A stretch of DNA of 19,269 nucleotides, taken from Burkholderiales bacterium. Its GTDB lineage: Bacteria > Pseudomonadota > Gammaproteobacteria > Burkholderiales > SG8-39. A program made the position numbers and the translations under genes. Under the pieces are notes generated by a model. That model ran no database searches and had not been told where the DNA came from. It saw only the letters and a list, made by a program, of their open reading frames with translations. Below are positions 6,988 to 19,142 of this stretch, one piece after another; position 1 is the stretch's first letter, and each line of letters starts with the position of its first letter. Location of the stretch: the NCBI GenBank assembly GCA_027457185.1, contig DAIDTN010000102.1, positions 1 through 19,269 on the forward strand, in the 5' to 3' direction.

Positions 6988-7604
6988 TCCGCATCAACCT
7001 GCTGCCTTGGCGCGAAGCGCGCCGCAAGGCGCACAATCTGCAGTTTTTCATCCTGATGGGGATGGTGGCCGGTCTGGCTGCGTCTATCGTTCTTCTTGTG
7101 CACGGATATTATGCGGCGCGCATTTCCACCCAGACGGAACGCAACCGCTTTCTCCAAGAAGAGAACTCCAAGCTCGACAAGCAAATCGTGGAAATCAAGG
7201 GACTGAAGGACGAAATCCAGGCGCTGTTATCGCGCAAGCAGGTGATCGAAACCCTGCAGGGTGATCGGGCCCAGACGGTGTATCTGCTTGACCAGTTGGT
7301 GCGCCAGACGCCGGACGGCGTTTATCTGAAGTCGATCAAGCAGACTGGATCCAAAGTCAACTTGATCGGCTACGCGCAATCCAATGCGCGGGTATCGACG
7401 CTGATGCGCAACTTCGAAGCTTCGCCTTATCTGGAGAAGCCGGATCTGGTCGAGATCAAAGTGGCAAACGTCAACAATCGGCGCCTGTCTGAATTCACCA
7501 TGAACGTCTACCTCAGGCCGCTGCACAGCGAGGCCGATGCCGCCAAGGGCGGGGCGGGCAAGACCGCGCCGCGCGGCGCGCCCGCGGCAGGCGCGAAAAA
7601 GTAG
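6984..7604 (+). CDS. pilN: Type IV pilus inner-membrane alignment protein PilN
   Basis: PilN is a bitopic inner-membrane protein that pairs with PilO and connects cytoplasmic PilM to the periplasmic part of the pilus machine. The 206-residue product starts with the diagnostic INLLPWRE motif (residues 4-11), which binds PilM. One membrane segment (about 20-42) and a periplasmic coiled-coil region (about 48-85) come next, then a ferredoxin-like domain. A low-complexity Gly/Ala/Lys tail ends the protein. The GTG at 6984 is chosen because it overlaps the pilM stop as GTGA and places INLLPW at the N-terminus as in the family. Ten upstream in-frame codons exist but lie within pilM. Translation is probably coupled to pilM. 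Confidence 0.95.
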   Translation: MIRINLLPWREARRKAHNLQFFILMGMVAGLAASIVLLVHGYYAARISTQTERNRFLQEENSKLDKQIVEIKGLKDEIQALLSRKQVIETLQGDRAQTVYLLDQLVRQTPDGVYLKSIKQTGSKVNLIGYAQSNARVSTLMRNFEASPYLEKPDLVEIKVANVNNRRLSEFTMNVYLRPLHSEADAAKGGAGKTAPRGAPAAGAKK

Positions 7605-7613
7605 GAACAGCTG

Positions 7614-8258
7614 ATGAATAAGCTGCTCGAGCAATTCAGGCATCTCAACCCGCAGGATCCGGGGGCCTGGCCGGCCCTGCCCAAGCTGCTCGCCCTGATT
7701 GTGACCCTGGTGGCCCTGGTTGCCGTCGGCTATTTCGCTGACTGGCAGGGCCAGGTGGACCTGCTCGCTGCCGGCGCCGACCAGGAAGCGAAGCTCAAGG
7801 AGCAATACAAGGGCAAGATGCAGCAGGCGATCAACCTCGATTTGTACCGCCAGCAGTTGCGCGAAATCGACAACTCGTTCGGCGCGCTGCTAAAACAATT
7901 GCCCAACAAGTCGCAGATGGATGCGTTGCTGGTGGATATCAACCAGGCGGGTTTGGGCCGGGGACTGCAGTTCGAACTGTTCAAGCCGGCGCAGCAGGAA
8001 ACGATGAAGGATTTCTATGCCGAACTCCCGATCAGCATCCGCGTCACGGGTAGCTACCATGACATGGGGCAGTTTGCGAGCGACATTGCGCAGCTGTCGC
8101 GCATCGTCACGCTCAACGATATTTCCATTGCTCCGGCTGCGGGCAAGGACAGCAGCGTGCTGGTGATGGACACGGTAGCAAAGACGTTCCGTTATCTGGA
8201 CGAGGAAGAGGTGGCAAAACAGAAGAAGGCCGCCCAAAAACTGGTGCACAAGAAATGA
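7614..8258 (+). CDS. pilO: Type IV pilus inner-membrane alignment protein PilO
   Basis: PilO forms heterodimers with PilN and contacts PilP, relaying pilus dynamics between inner membrane and secretin. The 214-residue product has a cytoplasmic N-terminus, one membrane segment (about residues 24-42) and a coiled coil (about 45-85). A PilO ferredoxin-like core follows, with FYAELPISIRVTGSYHDMGQF near 135-155, the conserved family stretch. The C-terminus is Lys-rich. The ATG at 7614 is preceded by an AGGAAC ribosome site (7603-7608) that overlaps the pilN stop. The stop overlaps the pilP start as ATGA. Confidence 0.95.
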   Translation: MNKLLEQFRHLNPQDPGAWPALPKLLALIVTLVALVAVGYFADWQGQVDLLAAGADQEAKLKEQYKGKMQQAINLDLYRQQLREIDNSFGALLKQLPNKSQMDALLVDINQAGLGRGLQFELFKPAQQETMKDFYAELPISIRVTGSYHDMGQFASDIAQLSRIVTLNDISIAPAAGKDSSVLVMDTVAKTFRYLDEEEVAKQKKAAQKLVHKK

Positions 8259-8785
8259 GGAAACTGGTGATCATCACCGCCGTGTTGTTTCTCGCCGCGT
8301 GCGGTAGCGACCAGCACCAGGACCTGAAGGCGGAACTGAAAAACATGACCAAGAACCTGCGCGGCCATATCGCTCCGCTGCCCGTGGTGAAGCCTTACGA
8401 ACCGGTGCCCTACAAGGCATTCGATCTGCCCGACCCCTTCGGTCCGGCCAAGATCCAGCTCGCGGTCGGGGGGGCGGCGAAAGGCAAAGGTGGCATCAAT
8501 GCGCCCGACACCAGGCGACCGCGGGAACCGCTCGAGGCCTATCCGCTGGAATCGCTGAAAATGGTCGGTACGCTGTCGCAGAAAGGCGTCAATTATGCAT
8601 TGGTGCAGGCGGACGGCAGCCTGTATCGGGTAAAGGTAGGCAACTACATGGGGCAGAATTTCGGCATTATTACCGGAATCACCGACGATCAGATTAATAT
8701 CAAAGAGCTGGTGCAGGATGCATCTGGCGACTGGACCGAGCGCAAGGTTTCGCTGCAGTTGCTCGAAGCGGACGCGGGAAAATGA
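8255..8785 (+). CDS. pilP: Type IV pilus inner-membrane lipoprotein PilP
   Basis: PilP is a lipoprotein that bridges the PilN/PilO complex to the periplasmic N0 domain of the secretin PilQ. The 176-residue product has a signal peptide with lipobox LAAC (residues 13-16, lipidated Cys16) and an extended Pro-rich linker including DLPDPFGP. A C-terminal beta-sandwich (about 95-170) with LESLKMVGTLSQKGVNYALV and YRVKVGNYMGQNFG is the PilP signature. The start overlaps the pilO stop by four bases and has no Shine-Dalgarno sequence, so translation is probably coupled to pilO. The stop in turn overlaps the first pilQ ATG. Confidence 0.95.
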   Translation: MRKLVIITAVLFLAACGSDQHQDLKAELKNMTKNLRGHIAPLPVVKPYEPVPYKAFDLPDPFGPAKIQLAVGGAAKGKGGINAPDTRRPREPLEAYPLESLKMVGTLSQKGVNYALVQADGSLYRVKVGNYMGQNFGIITGITDDQINIKELVQDASGDWTERKVSLQLLEADAGK

Positions 8786-10926
8786 AGGTGAGGATCCCTA
8801 TGGCTAAAATTTTCGGTGTATTTGGCTTCTTAACCGCTTCCCTTTGGACTGTTGTGGCGCTGGCACAGACGCCGCCAAACAGCGTCGAGGCCTTCGCGGT
8901 ATCACAACAAGGCGGCAAAGTCATTGTCAAGCTGACCCTCAAACAGGCGCTCACGTCACAGCCGGGGAGCTTTACCGTAGCCAACCCGGCGCGCATCGCG
9001 ATCGACTTGCCCAATACCGTGAACGGTCTCGGCCGCAACGGCCAGAGCATCGGCGAAGGCGAACTCGTCAGCATGAACATGGTGCAGGCGGGGGAGAGCA
9101 CGCGCATGGTGCTCAATCTGAGCCAGCTCGTCAGCTACGACACCCAGATCGACGGCAAGAATCTGATGGTCATTCTCTCCAGCGCGCCGGAAGCGAGCGG
9201 TAGCGGCGGGACAGCGGTCACCCACTTCGTCGAATCCAAGCAGACAAATGGGCATGCCGTGCGCGACATCGATTTCCGCCGCGGCAAATCCGGCGAAGGG
9301 CGTATCGTGGTCGACCTCTCCGACAGTTCGACCGGCATAGACATCCGCACGCAGGGGCAAAACCTGGTAGTCGATTTCTTCAAGACGTCCCTGCCGGACA
9401 AGCTGCGCCGGCGCCTGGACGTGACCGATTTCGGTACACAGGTGCAGTCGATCAACACCTTTAATCAAGGCGACAACGTACGCATGGTGATCACGCCCAG
9501 CGGTCAGTGGGAGGACAGCGCCTATCAGACCGACAACCAGTTCGTGATCGAGGTGAAGCCGATTATCCCCAACCCTAACAATCTGGCGCAAGGCAGCAAA
9601 ACCCGCTTCACCGGCGAGAAATTGTCGCTCAATTTTCAGAACGTCGCAGTGCGCAGCGTGCTCAGCGTGATCGCCGATTTCACCAACCTCAACATCATCA
9701 CCAGCGACGCGGTCGGCGGCAACCTGACCTTGCGCTTGAAGGACGTGCCCTGGGACCAGGCGCTGCAGATCATCCTCGACGCGCGCGGCCTGGACATGCG
9801 CAAGAACGGCAACGTGATATGGATCGCGCCGCGCGACGAACTGGCGACAAAGGAAAAGCTGGCGCTGGAATCGCGGCAGCAAATCGGCGAACTGGAGGCG
9901 CTGCGCACCGAGACCTTCGTGCTCAATTACCAGAAGGCGCAGGACGTACAGGCCCTGCTGACCTCTCAAAATCAGAAAGTATTGTCCAAGCGCGGCAGCG
10001 CGGTGGTCGACGCGCGCACCAACACCTTATTCGTGCAGGACGTGCCCAGCCGCCTCGAGGAGGTGCGCAAGCTGATCGCCCAGATCGACGTGCCGCTGCG
10101 CCAGGTGATGATAGAAGCGCGCATCGTCGAGGCCAATGACAACTGGAGCAAAAACCTCGGCGCGAAGCTTGGCTACAATCAGGCCGTTCCGGGCGGCGAC
10201 TACCTGGGAGGTCCGGCGCTGCGCACAAACATTGGCCCGACCCTGGCGAACACCGCGCAAAATACGATAAACGCCACGAATACTGCTACATTCGCGTCTG
10301 GAACGGCGGATCCGACGAGCGCGGGCGGCCAAAACGTCAACCTGCCAGCTTCCGGTTTGAACGGTTTCAACGCCGGCTCGATTGCCGCGGTTCTCTACAA
10401 CAGAAATTTCACCCGCTTTATCAGCATGGAGTTGACCGCGCTGGAAGCGGACGGCAAAGGTAAGGTCATTTCCAGCCCGAGGGTGCTGACCGGAGACAAG
10501 GTCGAGGCGGTGATCGAGCAGGGAACCCAAATTCCCTATCAAGCGGCGACTTCAAGCGGAGCTACAGCCGTGTCGTTCGTCAATGCAAACCTGAAGCTGA
10601 AGGTGAAACCGCAAATCACGCCCGACGGCAACATCATCATGGACTTGGAAATCAACAACGATTCGGTGGGCGCGACGACTGCGGCGGGTATTGCCATCAA
10701 CACCAAGCACGTCAAGACTCAGGTGCTGGTCGAAAACGGTGGCACGGTCGTGATCGGCGGTATCTATATACAGACCCAAAGCAAGACTACCACCAAGGTG
10801 CCGCTGTTCGGCGACATACCGGTGCTGGGCAATCTATTCAAGAACACAGCCAACACCGATAATAAGACCGAACTGCTGGTATTCATCACCCCGCGCATCG
10901 TGGACAATCGTCTTACGCTGCGCTGA
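8782..10926 (+). CDS. pilQ: Type IV pilus secretin PilQ
   Basis: PilQ forms the outer-membrane multimeric channel through which the pilus is extruded and through which DNA can enter during transformation. The 714-residue product has a signal peptide (1-28, cleavage after ALA). Two AMIN-type peptidoglycan-binding domains follow (about 32-115 and 145-245), then an STN/N0 domain (about 281-350), an N1 domain (about 375-445) and the secretin core. Core marks are VISSPRVLTGDKVEAVIEQG (about 560), VENGGTVVIGGIY (about 651) and PLFGDIPVLGNLFKN (about 674). An Asn/Thr/Gly-rich loop lies at about 490-530. The ATG at 8782 overlaps the pilP stop. An in-frame ATG at 8800 has a better ribosome site (GGTGAGG, six-base gap) and may be the true start. 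Confidence 0.96.
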   Translation: MKVRIPMAKIFGVFGFLTASLWTVVALAQTPPNSVEAFAVSQQGGKVIVKLTLKQALTSQPGSFTVANPARIAIDLPNTVNGLGRNGQSIGEGELVSMNMVQAGESTRMVLNLSQLVSYDTQIDGKNLMVILSSAPEASGSGGTAVTHFVESKQTNGHAVRDIDFRRGKSGEGRIVVDLSDSSTGIDIRTQGQNLVVDFFKTSLPDKLRRRLDVTDFGTQVQSINTFNQGDNVRMVITPSGQWEDSAYQTDNQFVIEVKPIIPNPNNLAQGSKTRFTGEKLSLNFQNVAVRSVLSVIADFTNLNIITSDAVGGNLTLRLKDVPWDQALQIILDARGLDMRKNGNVIWIAPRDELATKEKLALESRQQIGELEALRTETFVLNYQKAQDVQALLTSQNQKVLSKRGSAVVDARTNTLFVQDVPSRLEEVRKLIAQIDVPLRQVMIEARIVEANDNWSKNLGAKLGYNQAVPGGDYLGGPALRTNIGPTLANTAQNTINATNTATFASGTADPTSAGGQNVNLPASGLNGFNAGSIAAVLYNRNFTRFISMELTALEADGKGKVISSPRVLTGDKVEAVIEQGTQIPYQAATSSGATAVSFVNANLKLKVKPQITPDGNIIMDLEINNDSVGATTAAGIAINTKHVKTQVLVENGGTVVIGGIYIQTQSKTTTKVPLFGDIPVLGNLFKNTANTDNKTELLVFITPRIVDNRLTLR

Positions 10927-10946
10927 CAGCATTCGGTGCAAGAAAG

Positions 10947-10975
10947 GAGCCGCGCGCCCGGCTCGTGTTTGGTTT
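10947..10975 (+). terminator. Weak terminator-like hairpin after pilQ
   Basis: A 6-bp GC stem (GAGCCG 10947-10952, CGGCTC 10959-10964) with a 6-base loop is followed by GTGTTTGGTTT, an interrupted T-rich tail. It sits 20 bases after the pilQ stop in the 132-base gap before aroK, and could attenuate read-through rather than stop it. The rest of the gap holds nothing recognisable except the -10-like box before aroK. Confidence 0.3.
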
Positions 10976-11043
10976 CGGCGCAAAGCACGTCAGTTGTTGG
11001 CCTGCGTCGGCTGCTCCGTCGCGGGCGGAGGGCAGATGCGTGC

Positions 11044-11052
11044 TGCTAGAAT
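11044..11052 (+). promoter_or_regulatory. Extended -10 promoter element of aroK-aroB
   Basis: TGCTAGAAT is an extended -10 box (TGn plus TAGAAT) with no clear -35. Exactly six bases separate it from the aroK GTG start. The TAG inside the box is also the in-frame stop that limits how far upstream aroK can begin. The same box and spacing occur before lptM. Confidence 0.45.
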
Positions 11053-11058
11053 AGCCGT

Positions 11059-11592
11059 GTGAAAACCTCGAATAACATATTTCTCGTCGGCCTCATGGGC
11101 GCGGGAAAGACCACGGCGGGAAGGCAGCTCGCGGCCGGGCTGGCCAAGGATTTCCACGATACCGACCACGAGATCGAGCGCCGCACCGGGGTAAGAATCT
11201 CCCTCATCTTCGAAATCGAGGGCGAGATCGGCTTTCGCACGCGCGAGAAGCAAGTGGTCGACCAGCTGACGCGGCTCGCCAACGTGGTGCTTGCCACCGG
11301 TGGTGGCGCGGTGCTCGATGCCGATAATCGCCGGTGCCTCGCCGAGCGCGGCATCGTCGTGTATCTGCACGGCCAGCCGAAGGATCTGTGGTATCGCACC
11401 CGCCACGACAAGTCGCGGCCGCTCCTGCAAGACGCCGATCCGCTAAAAAAGCTGCAAAGCCTCTATCTGCAGCGCGATCCGCTGTACCGGGAGATCGCCG
11501 ACATCGTGATCGATACCGGCCGCCAAAGCGCGCGCGCCTTGCTTTACCAATTGCTGCCCCAATTGCGCGAACGATGCAAACTCTCCGCGTAG
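11059..11592 (+). CDS. aroK: Shikimate kinase
   Basis: AroK phosphorylates shikimate at the 3-hydroxyl with ATP, the fifth step of the chorismate pathway, in the cytoplasm. The 177-residue product shows Walker A GLMGAGKTT (residues 11-19), the shikimate and magnesium-binding DTD (34-36), R60, the GGG loop (81-83), the lid arginine R120 in DKSRPLL, and R139. These positions match E. coli AroK closely. The start is GTG at 11059. An in-frame TAG at 11047-11049 excludes any upstream start, and later starts would remove the P-loop. No Shine-Dalgarno sequence is visible. The 3' end overlaps aroB by 19 bases. The position after pilQ is conserved in proteobacteria. Confidence 0.96.
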   Translation: MKTSNNIFLVGLMGAGKTTAGRQLAAGLAKDFHDTDHEIERRTGVRISLIFEIEGEIGFRTREKQVVDQLTRLANVVLATGGGAVLDADNRRCLAERGIVVYLHGQPKDLWYRTRHDKSRPLLQDADPLKKLQSLYLQRDPLYREIADIVIDTGRQSARALLYQLLPQLRERCKLSA

Positions 11593-12656
11593 AACTGGGC
11601 GAGCGCGCCTACCCCATTCACATCGGCGAACACTTGCTGAGCGACGCGGCGCTGGTCACGCCGCATCTGGACCTGCCCAAGGTTGCCATCGTCACCAACA
11701 CGACGGTTGCGGCTTTGTATCTGCAGCAACTGAGCGATGCGTTGTGCGCGCAGGGCGTCGAGGTGATCAGCATCGTGCTCGAGGACGGCGAGCGCTACAA
11801 GGTCTGGCCCACTCTCAATCGCATCTACGACGTATTGCTCGAGCGCCGCTGCGAACGCAAAACCACGCTCATTGCCCTGGGCGGCGGCGTCATCGGGGAC
11901 CTCGCCGGTTTTGCCGCCGCGACCTACATGCGCGGCATGCCCTTTATCCAGGTTCCGACCACCCTGCTCGCCCAGGTGGACTCCTCCATCGGCGGCAAGA
12001 CCGGGATTAATCACCCGCTGGGCAAGAACATGATCGGCGCGTTCTACCAGCCGCGGTTGGTGCTGGCCGATACGGCCGTGCTGGCATCGCTGCCGCCGCG
12101 AGAACTCTCGGCGGGTCTGGCGGAGGTGATCAAGCACGGCCTTGTGTACGACGAGGGTTTCGTCGCCTGGCTGGAACAGAACGTGGAGAAATTGCTGGCC
12201 TGCGATGCGCGGGCCCTGGCGCACGCGGTGCGCCGCTGCTGCGAGATCAAGGCCGCCGTGGTTGCCGAGGACGAGCGCGAGGCCGGCGTCCGCGCGTTGC
12301 TCAATTTCGGCCACACTTTCGGCCATGCCATCGAATCCGGGCTGGGTTACGGCAAGTGGCTGCATGGCGAGGCGGTGGCCGCAGGCATGGTGATGGCTGC
12401 GGATCTGTCGCGTCGCAGGGGCTTGATCGCGCAAGCCGACGTGGATCGCGTCATCGCCTTGCTCAAGCGCGCCAAGTTGCCAGTAGCTCAGCCCGGCATA
12501 GCGCCGGGGCGCCTGCTGGAGTTGATGGCGGTGGACAAGAAGAACGAGGGCGGCAAGCTGCGCTTCATCCTGCTGGATCGAATCGGCGCCGCTTCGATCT
12601 GCGCCGAGGTGCCAGCCGACCTGCTACAGCTGGCGCTGGCTTCGCCGCCGATTTGA
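11574..12656 (+). CDS. aroB: 3-dehydroquinate synthase
   Basis: AroB converts 3-deoxy-D-arabino-heptulosonate 7-phosphate to 3-dehydroquinate, the second step of the shikimate pathway, using NAD and a divalent metal. The 360-residue product shows the NAD-binding GGGVIGD (103-109), then VPTTLLAQVDSSIGGKTGIN. The metal ligands are E184 (in GLAEVIKHG), H247 (in FGHTFGH) and H264 (in WLHGEA), the same numbers as in E. coli AroB. The ATG at 11574 lies within the aroK end and matches family N-termini. The reading frame is open further upstream only as an out-of-frame reading of aroK. Co-translation with aroK is likely. In many related genomes dgt follows aroB; here gltB comes next. Confidence 0.97.
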   Translation: MQTLRVELGERAYPIHIGEHLLSDAALVTPHLDLPKVAIVTNTTVAALYLQQLSDALCAQGVEVISIVLEDGERYKVWPTLNRIYDVLLERRCERKTTLIALGGGVIGDLAGFAAATYMRGMPFIQVPTTLLAQVDSSIGGKTGINHPLGKNMIGAFYQPRLVLADTAVLASLPPRELSAGLAEVIKHGLVYDEGFVAWLEQNVEKLLACDARALAHAVRRCCEIKAAVVAEDEREAGVRALLNFGHTFGHAIESGLGYGKWLHGEAVAAGMVMAADLSRRRGLIAQADVDRVIALLKRAKLPVAQPGIAPGRLLELMAVDKKNEGGKLRFILLDRIGAASICAEVPADLLQLALASPPI

Positions 12657-12695
12657 GTCCGGCGTCGCGGCGTCGCCGCGGACCGGCCTAAACGC

Positions 12696-12724
12696 TTGAA
12701 GTGACAAGGGTCCGCGGGTAAAAT
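12696..12724 (+). promoter_or_regulatory. Sigma-70 type promoter of gltBD
   Basis: TTGAAG (12696-12701) and TAAAAT (12719-12724) are separated by exactly 17 bases. The predicted transcription start is near 12731, where an 11-base palindrome TTCCGCCGGAA (12731-12741) begins. The leader to the GTG start would be about 68 bases. Promoter shape is good; the palindrome as an operator is a guess. Confidence 0.5.
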
Positions 12725-12798
12725 CACAAGTTCCGCCGGAATAAGTCGCAGGCTTGCGCTCGACCTTCCGGAGCCGATTTGCAGCTAAAGGTGCGCGC

Positions 12799-17463
<4,665 letters not shown>

Positions 17464-17577
17464 ACCGGAACCGCGCCGTCCTCAGAGTACGCACAGGACT
17501 TCGAGGGCAATTTGCGGTCGCGGCGCTCGCACGCCACACTCCGCGCGAAAATGCATCTGAACATTGGGCTAAGGTAA

Positions 17578-19020
17578 ATGGGCAAGATCACCGGTTTCAT
17601 GGAATTCCAGCGGCTGCAGGAGGCGAGCGAAGCCCCCGCGGCGCGCAAGAAGCATTACCACGAGTTTGTGCTGCACCTCTCCGATCAGGAGGCGGCGGTG
17701 CAGGGGGCGCGCTGCATGGACTGCGGCACGCCGTTCTGCATGAGCGGCTGCACGGTCAACAACATTATTCCGGACTGGAACGACCTGGTCTACAAGCAGA
17801 ACTGGCGCCAGGCGCTGGAGACGCTGCATTCCACCAATAATTTTCCCGAATTCACCGGCCGCGTTTGTCCCGCGCCATGCGAAGCGGCCTGCACGCTCAA
17901 CATCAACAACGATCCCGTCTGGATCAAATCGATCGAGCATGCCATCGTCGACAAGGGCTGGGAGATGGGCTGGGTGCTGCCGCTGCCGCCTGCGCGCAGG
18001 AGCGGCAAGCGGGTGGCGATAGTCGGTTCGGGTCCGGCTGGCCTCGCCTGTGCGCAACAGCTGGCGCGTGCCGGGCACGATGTGGTGCTGTACGAGAAGA
18101 ACGACCGCATCGGCGGCTTGTTGCGCTATGGCATTCCCGACTTCAAGATGGAAAAACGGCTGATCGACCGGCGCGTGGAGCAGATGCGCGCCGAGGGCGT
18201 GGAGTTCAGGGTTAGCCAGCCCGTGGGCGGCCGCGGCGCGAACGCAGTTCCGGCAAAACGACTGCTGCAGGAATTCGACGCCGTCGTCGTGGCGGGCGGC
18301 GCGGAGCATCCGCGCGATCTGCCGGTCCCGGGGCGCGAACTCGACGGCGTGCATTTCGCCATGGAATTCCTGCCGCAGCAAAACAGGGTCGTGGCCGGCG
18401 ACAAGGTTGCGCGGCAAATCACGGCGGCCGGCAAGCACGTGGTGGTGATCGGCGGCGGCGACACCGGCTCCGACTGCGTCGGCACGTCCAATCGCCAGGG
18501 CGCGCTATCGGTGACCCAGTTTGAACTTCTGCCGCAGCCGCCGGCACAGGAAGACAAGACCCTGGTCTGGCCCGACTGGCCGATCAAGCTGCGCACTTCC
18601 AGTTCGCAGGAAGAAGGCTGCGAGCGCGACTGGTCCGTGGCGACCAAACGCTTCGAGGGCGCGAACGGCAAGGTAAAAAAGCTGGTCGCCGTTCGACTCG
18701 CGTGGAAGGACGGCAAAATGGCCGAAGTCCCCGGCAGCGAATTCGAGCTGCAGGCGGATCTGGTGCTGCTCGCGATGGGCTTTCTCGGCCCGGTACGAAC
18801 GGGATTGATCGACGAACTGGGCCTGGATCAGGATGCGCGCAGCAACGTCAAGGCGTCGACCGACGGCGCGCTGTGCTACCAGACCTCGGACACCAAGGTG
18901 TTCGCTGCGGGCGACATGCGCCGCGGCCAATCGCTGGTGGTGTGGGCGATACGCGAAGGGCGCCAATGCGCGCGCGCGGTGGACGAATTCCTGATGGGGA
19001 CGTCCGAGTTGCCGCGCTGA
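17578..19020 (+). CDS. gltD: Glutamate synthase (NADPH), small subunit
   Basis: The small subunit oxidises NADPH through FAD and passes electrons by Fe-S clusters to the FMN of GltB. The 480-residue product has N-terminal cluster cysteines C46, C49, C54 and C58 (CMDCGTPFCMSGC) and a second set C97, C101 and C105 (CPAPCEAAC). The FAD-binding GSGPAG is at 150-155 and the NADPH-binding VVVIGGGDTGSD at about 288-299. The C-terminal FAD contact is FAAGDMRRGQSLVVWAIREG (about 441-460). The ATG at 17578 has a TAAGG site just upstream. It follows gltB by 114 bases with no hairpin terminator between, so one transcript is likely. A terminator follows at 19093-19121. Confidence 0.97.
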   Translation: MGKITGFMEFQRLQEASEAPAARKKHYHEFVLHLSDQEAAVQGARCMDCGTPFCMSGCTVNNIIPDWNDLVYKQNWRQALETLHSTNNFPEFTGRVCPAPCEAACTLNINNDPVWIKSIEHAIVDKGWEMGWVLPLPPARRSGKRVAIVGSGPAGLACAQQLARAGHDVVLYEKNDRIGGLLRYGIPDFKMEKRLIDRRVEQMRAEGVEFRVSQPVGGRGANAVPAKRLLQEFDAVVVAGGAEHPRDLPVPGRELDGVHFAMEFLPQQNRVVAGDKVARQITAAGKHVVVIGGGDTGSDCVGTSNRQGALSVTQFELLPQPPAQEDKTLVWPDWPIKLRTSSSQEEGCERDWSVATKRFEGANGKVKKLVAVRLAWKDGKMAEVPGSEFELQADLVLLAMGFLGPVRTGLIDELGLDQDARSNVKASTDGALCYQTSDTKVFAAGDMRRGQSLVVWAIREGRQCARAVDEFLMGTSELPR

Positions 19021-19092
19021 CTCTTTGATCCCCTTGCGGGAGCTGAGGAGTTTTTACTTCCAGGTGCGTACAGCCGGTCACGCACACAATAA

Positions 19093-19121
19093 AAAACGGG
19101 CATCCAAATGATGCCCGTTTT
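19093..19121. terminator. Bidirectional rho-independent terminator between gltD and the convergent gene
   Basis: A 12-bp stem (AAAACGGGCATC 19093-19104, GATGCCCGTTTT 19110-19121) closes a 5-base loop. On the plus strand it ends in TTTT and would stop gltBD. On the minus strand it ends in six T followed by AT and would stop the gene entering from the right, whose stop codon lies 21 bases away. The 72 bases between the gltD stop and this stem hold nothing else recognisable. Confidence 0.8.
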
Positions 19122-19142
19122 CCTCAACCCGTTCCTGTGGTT

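Noticed and set aside
12666..12680. Palindrome CGCGGCGTCGCCGCG after aroB as a terminator
   Set aside because: No T-run follows, and such palindromes are common by chance in GC-rich DNA.
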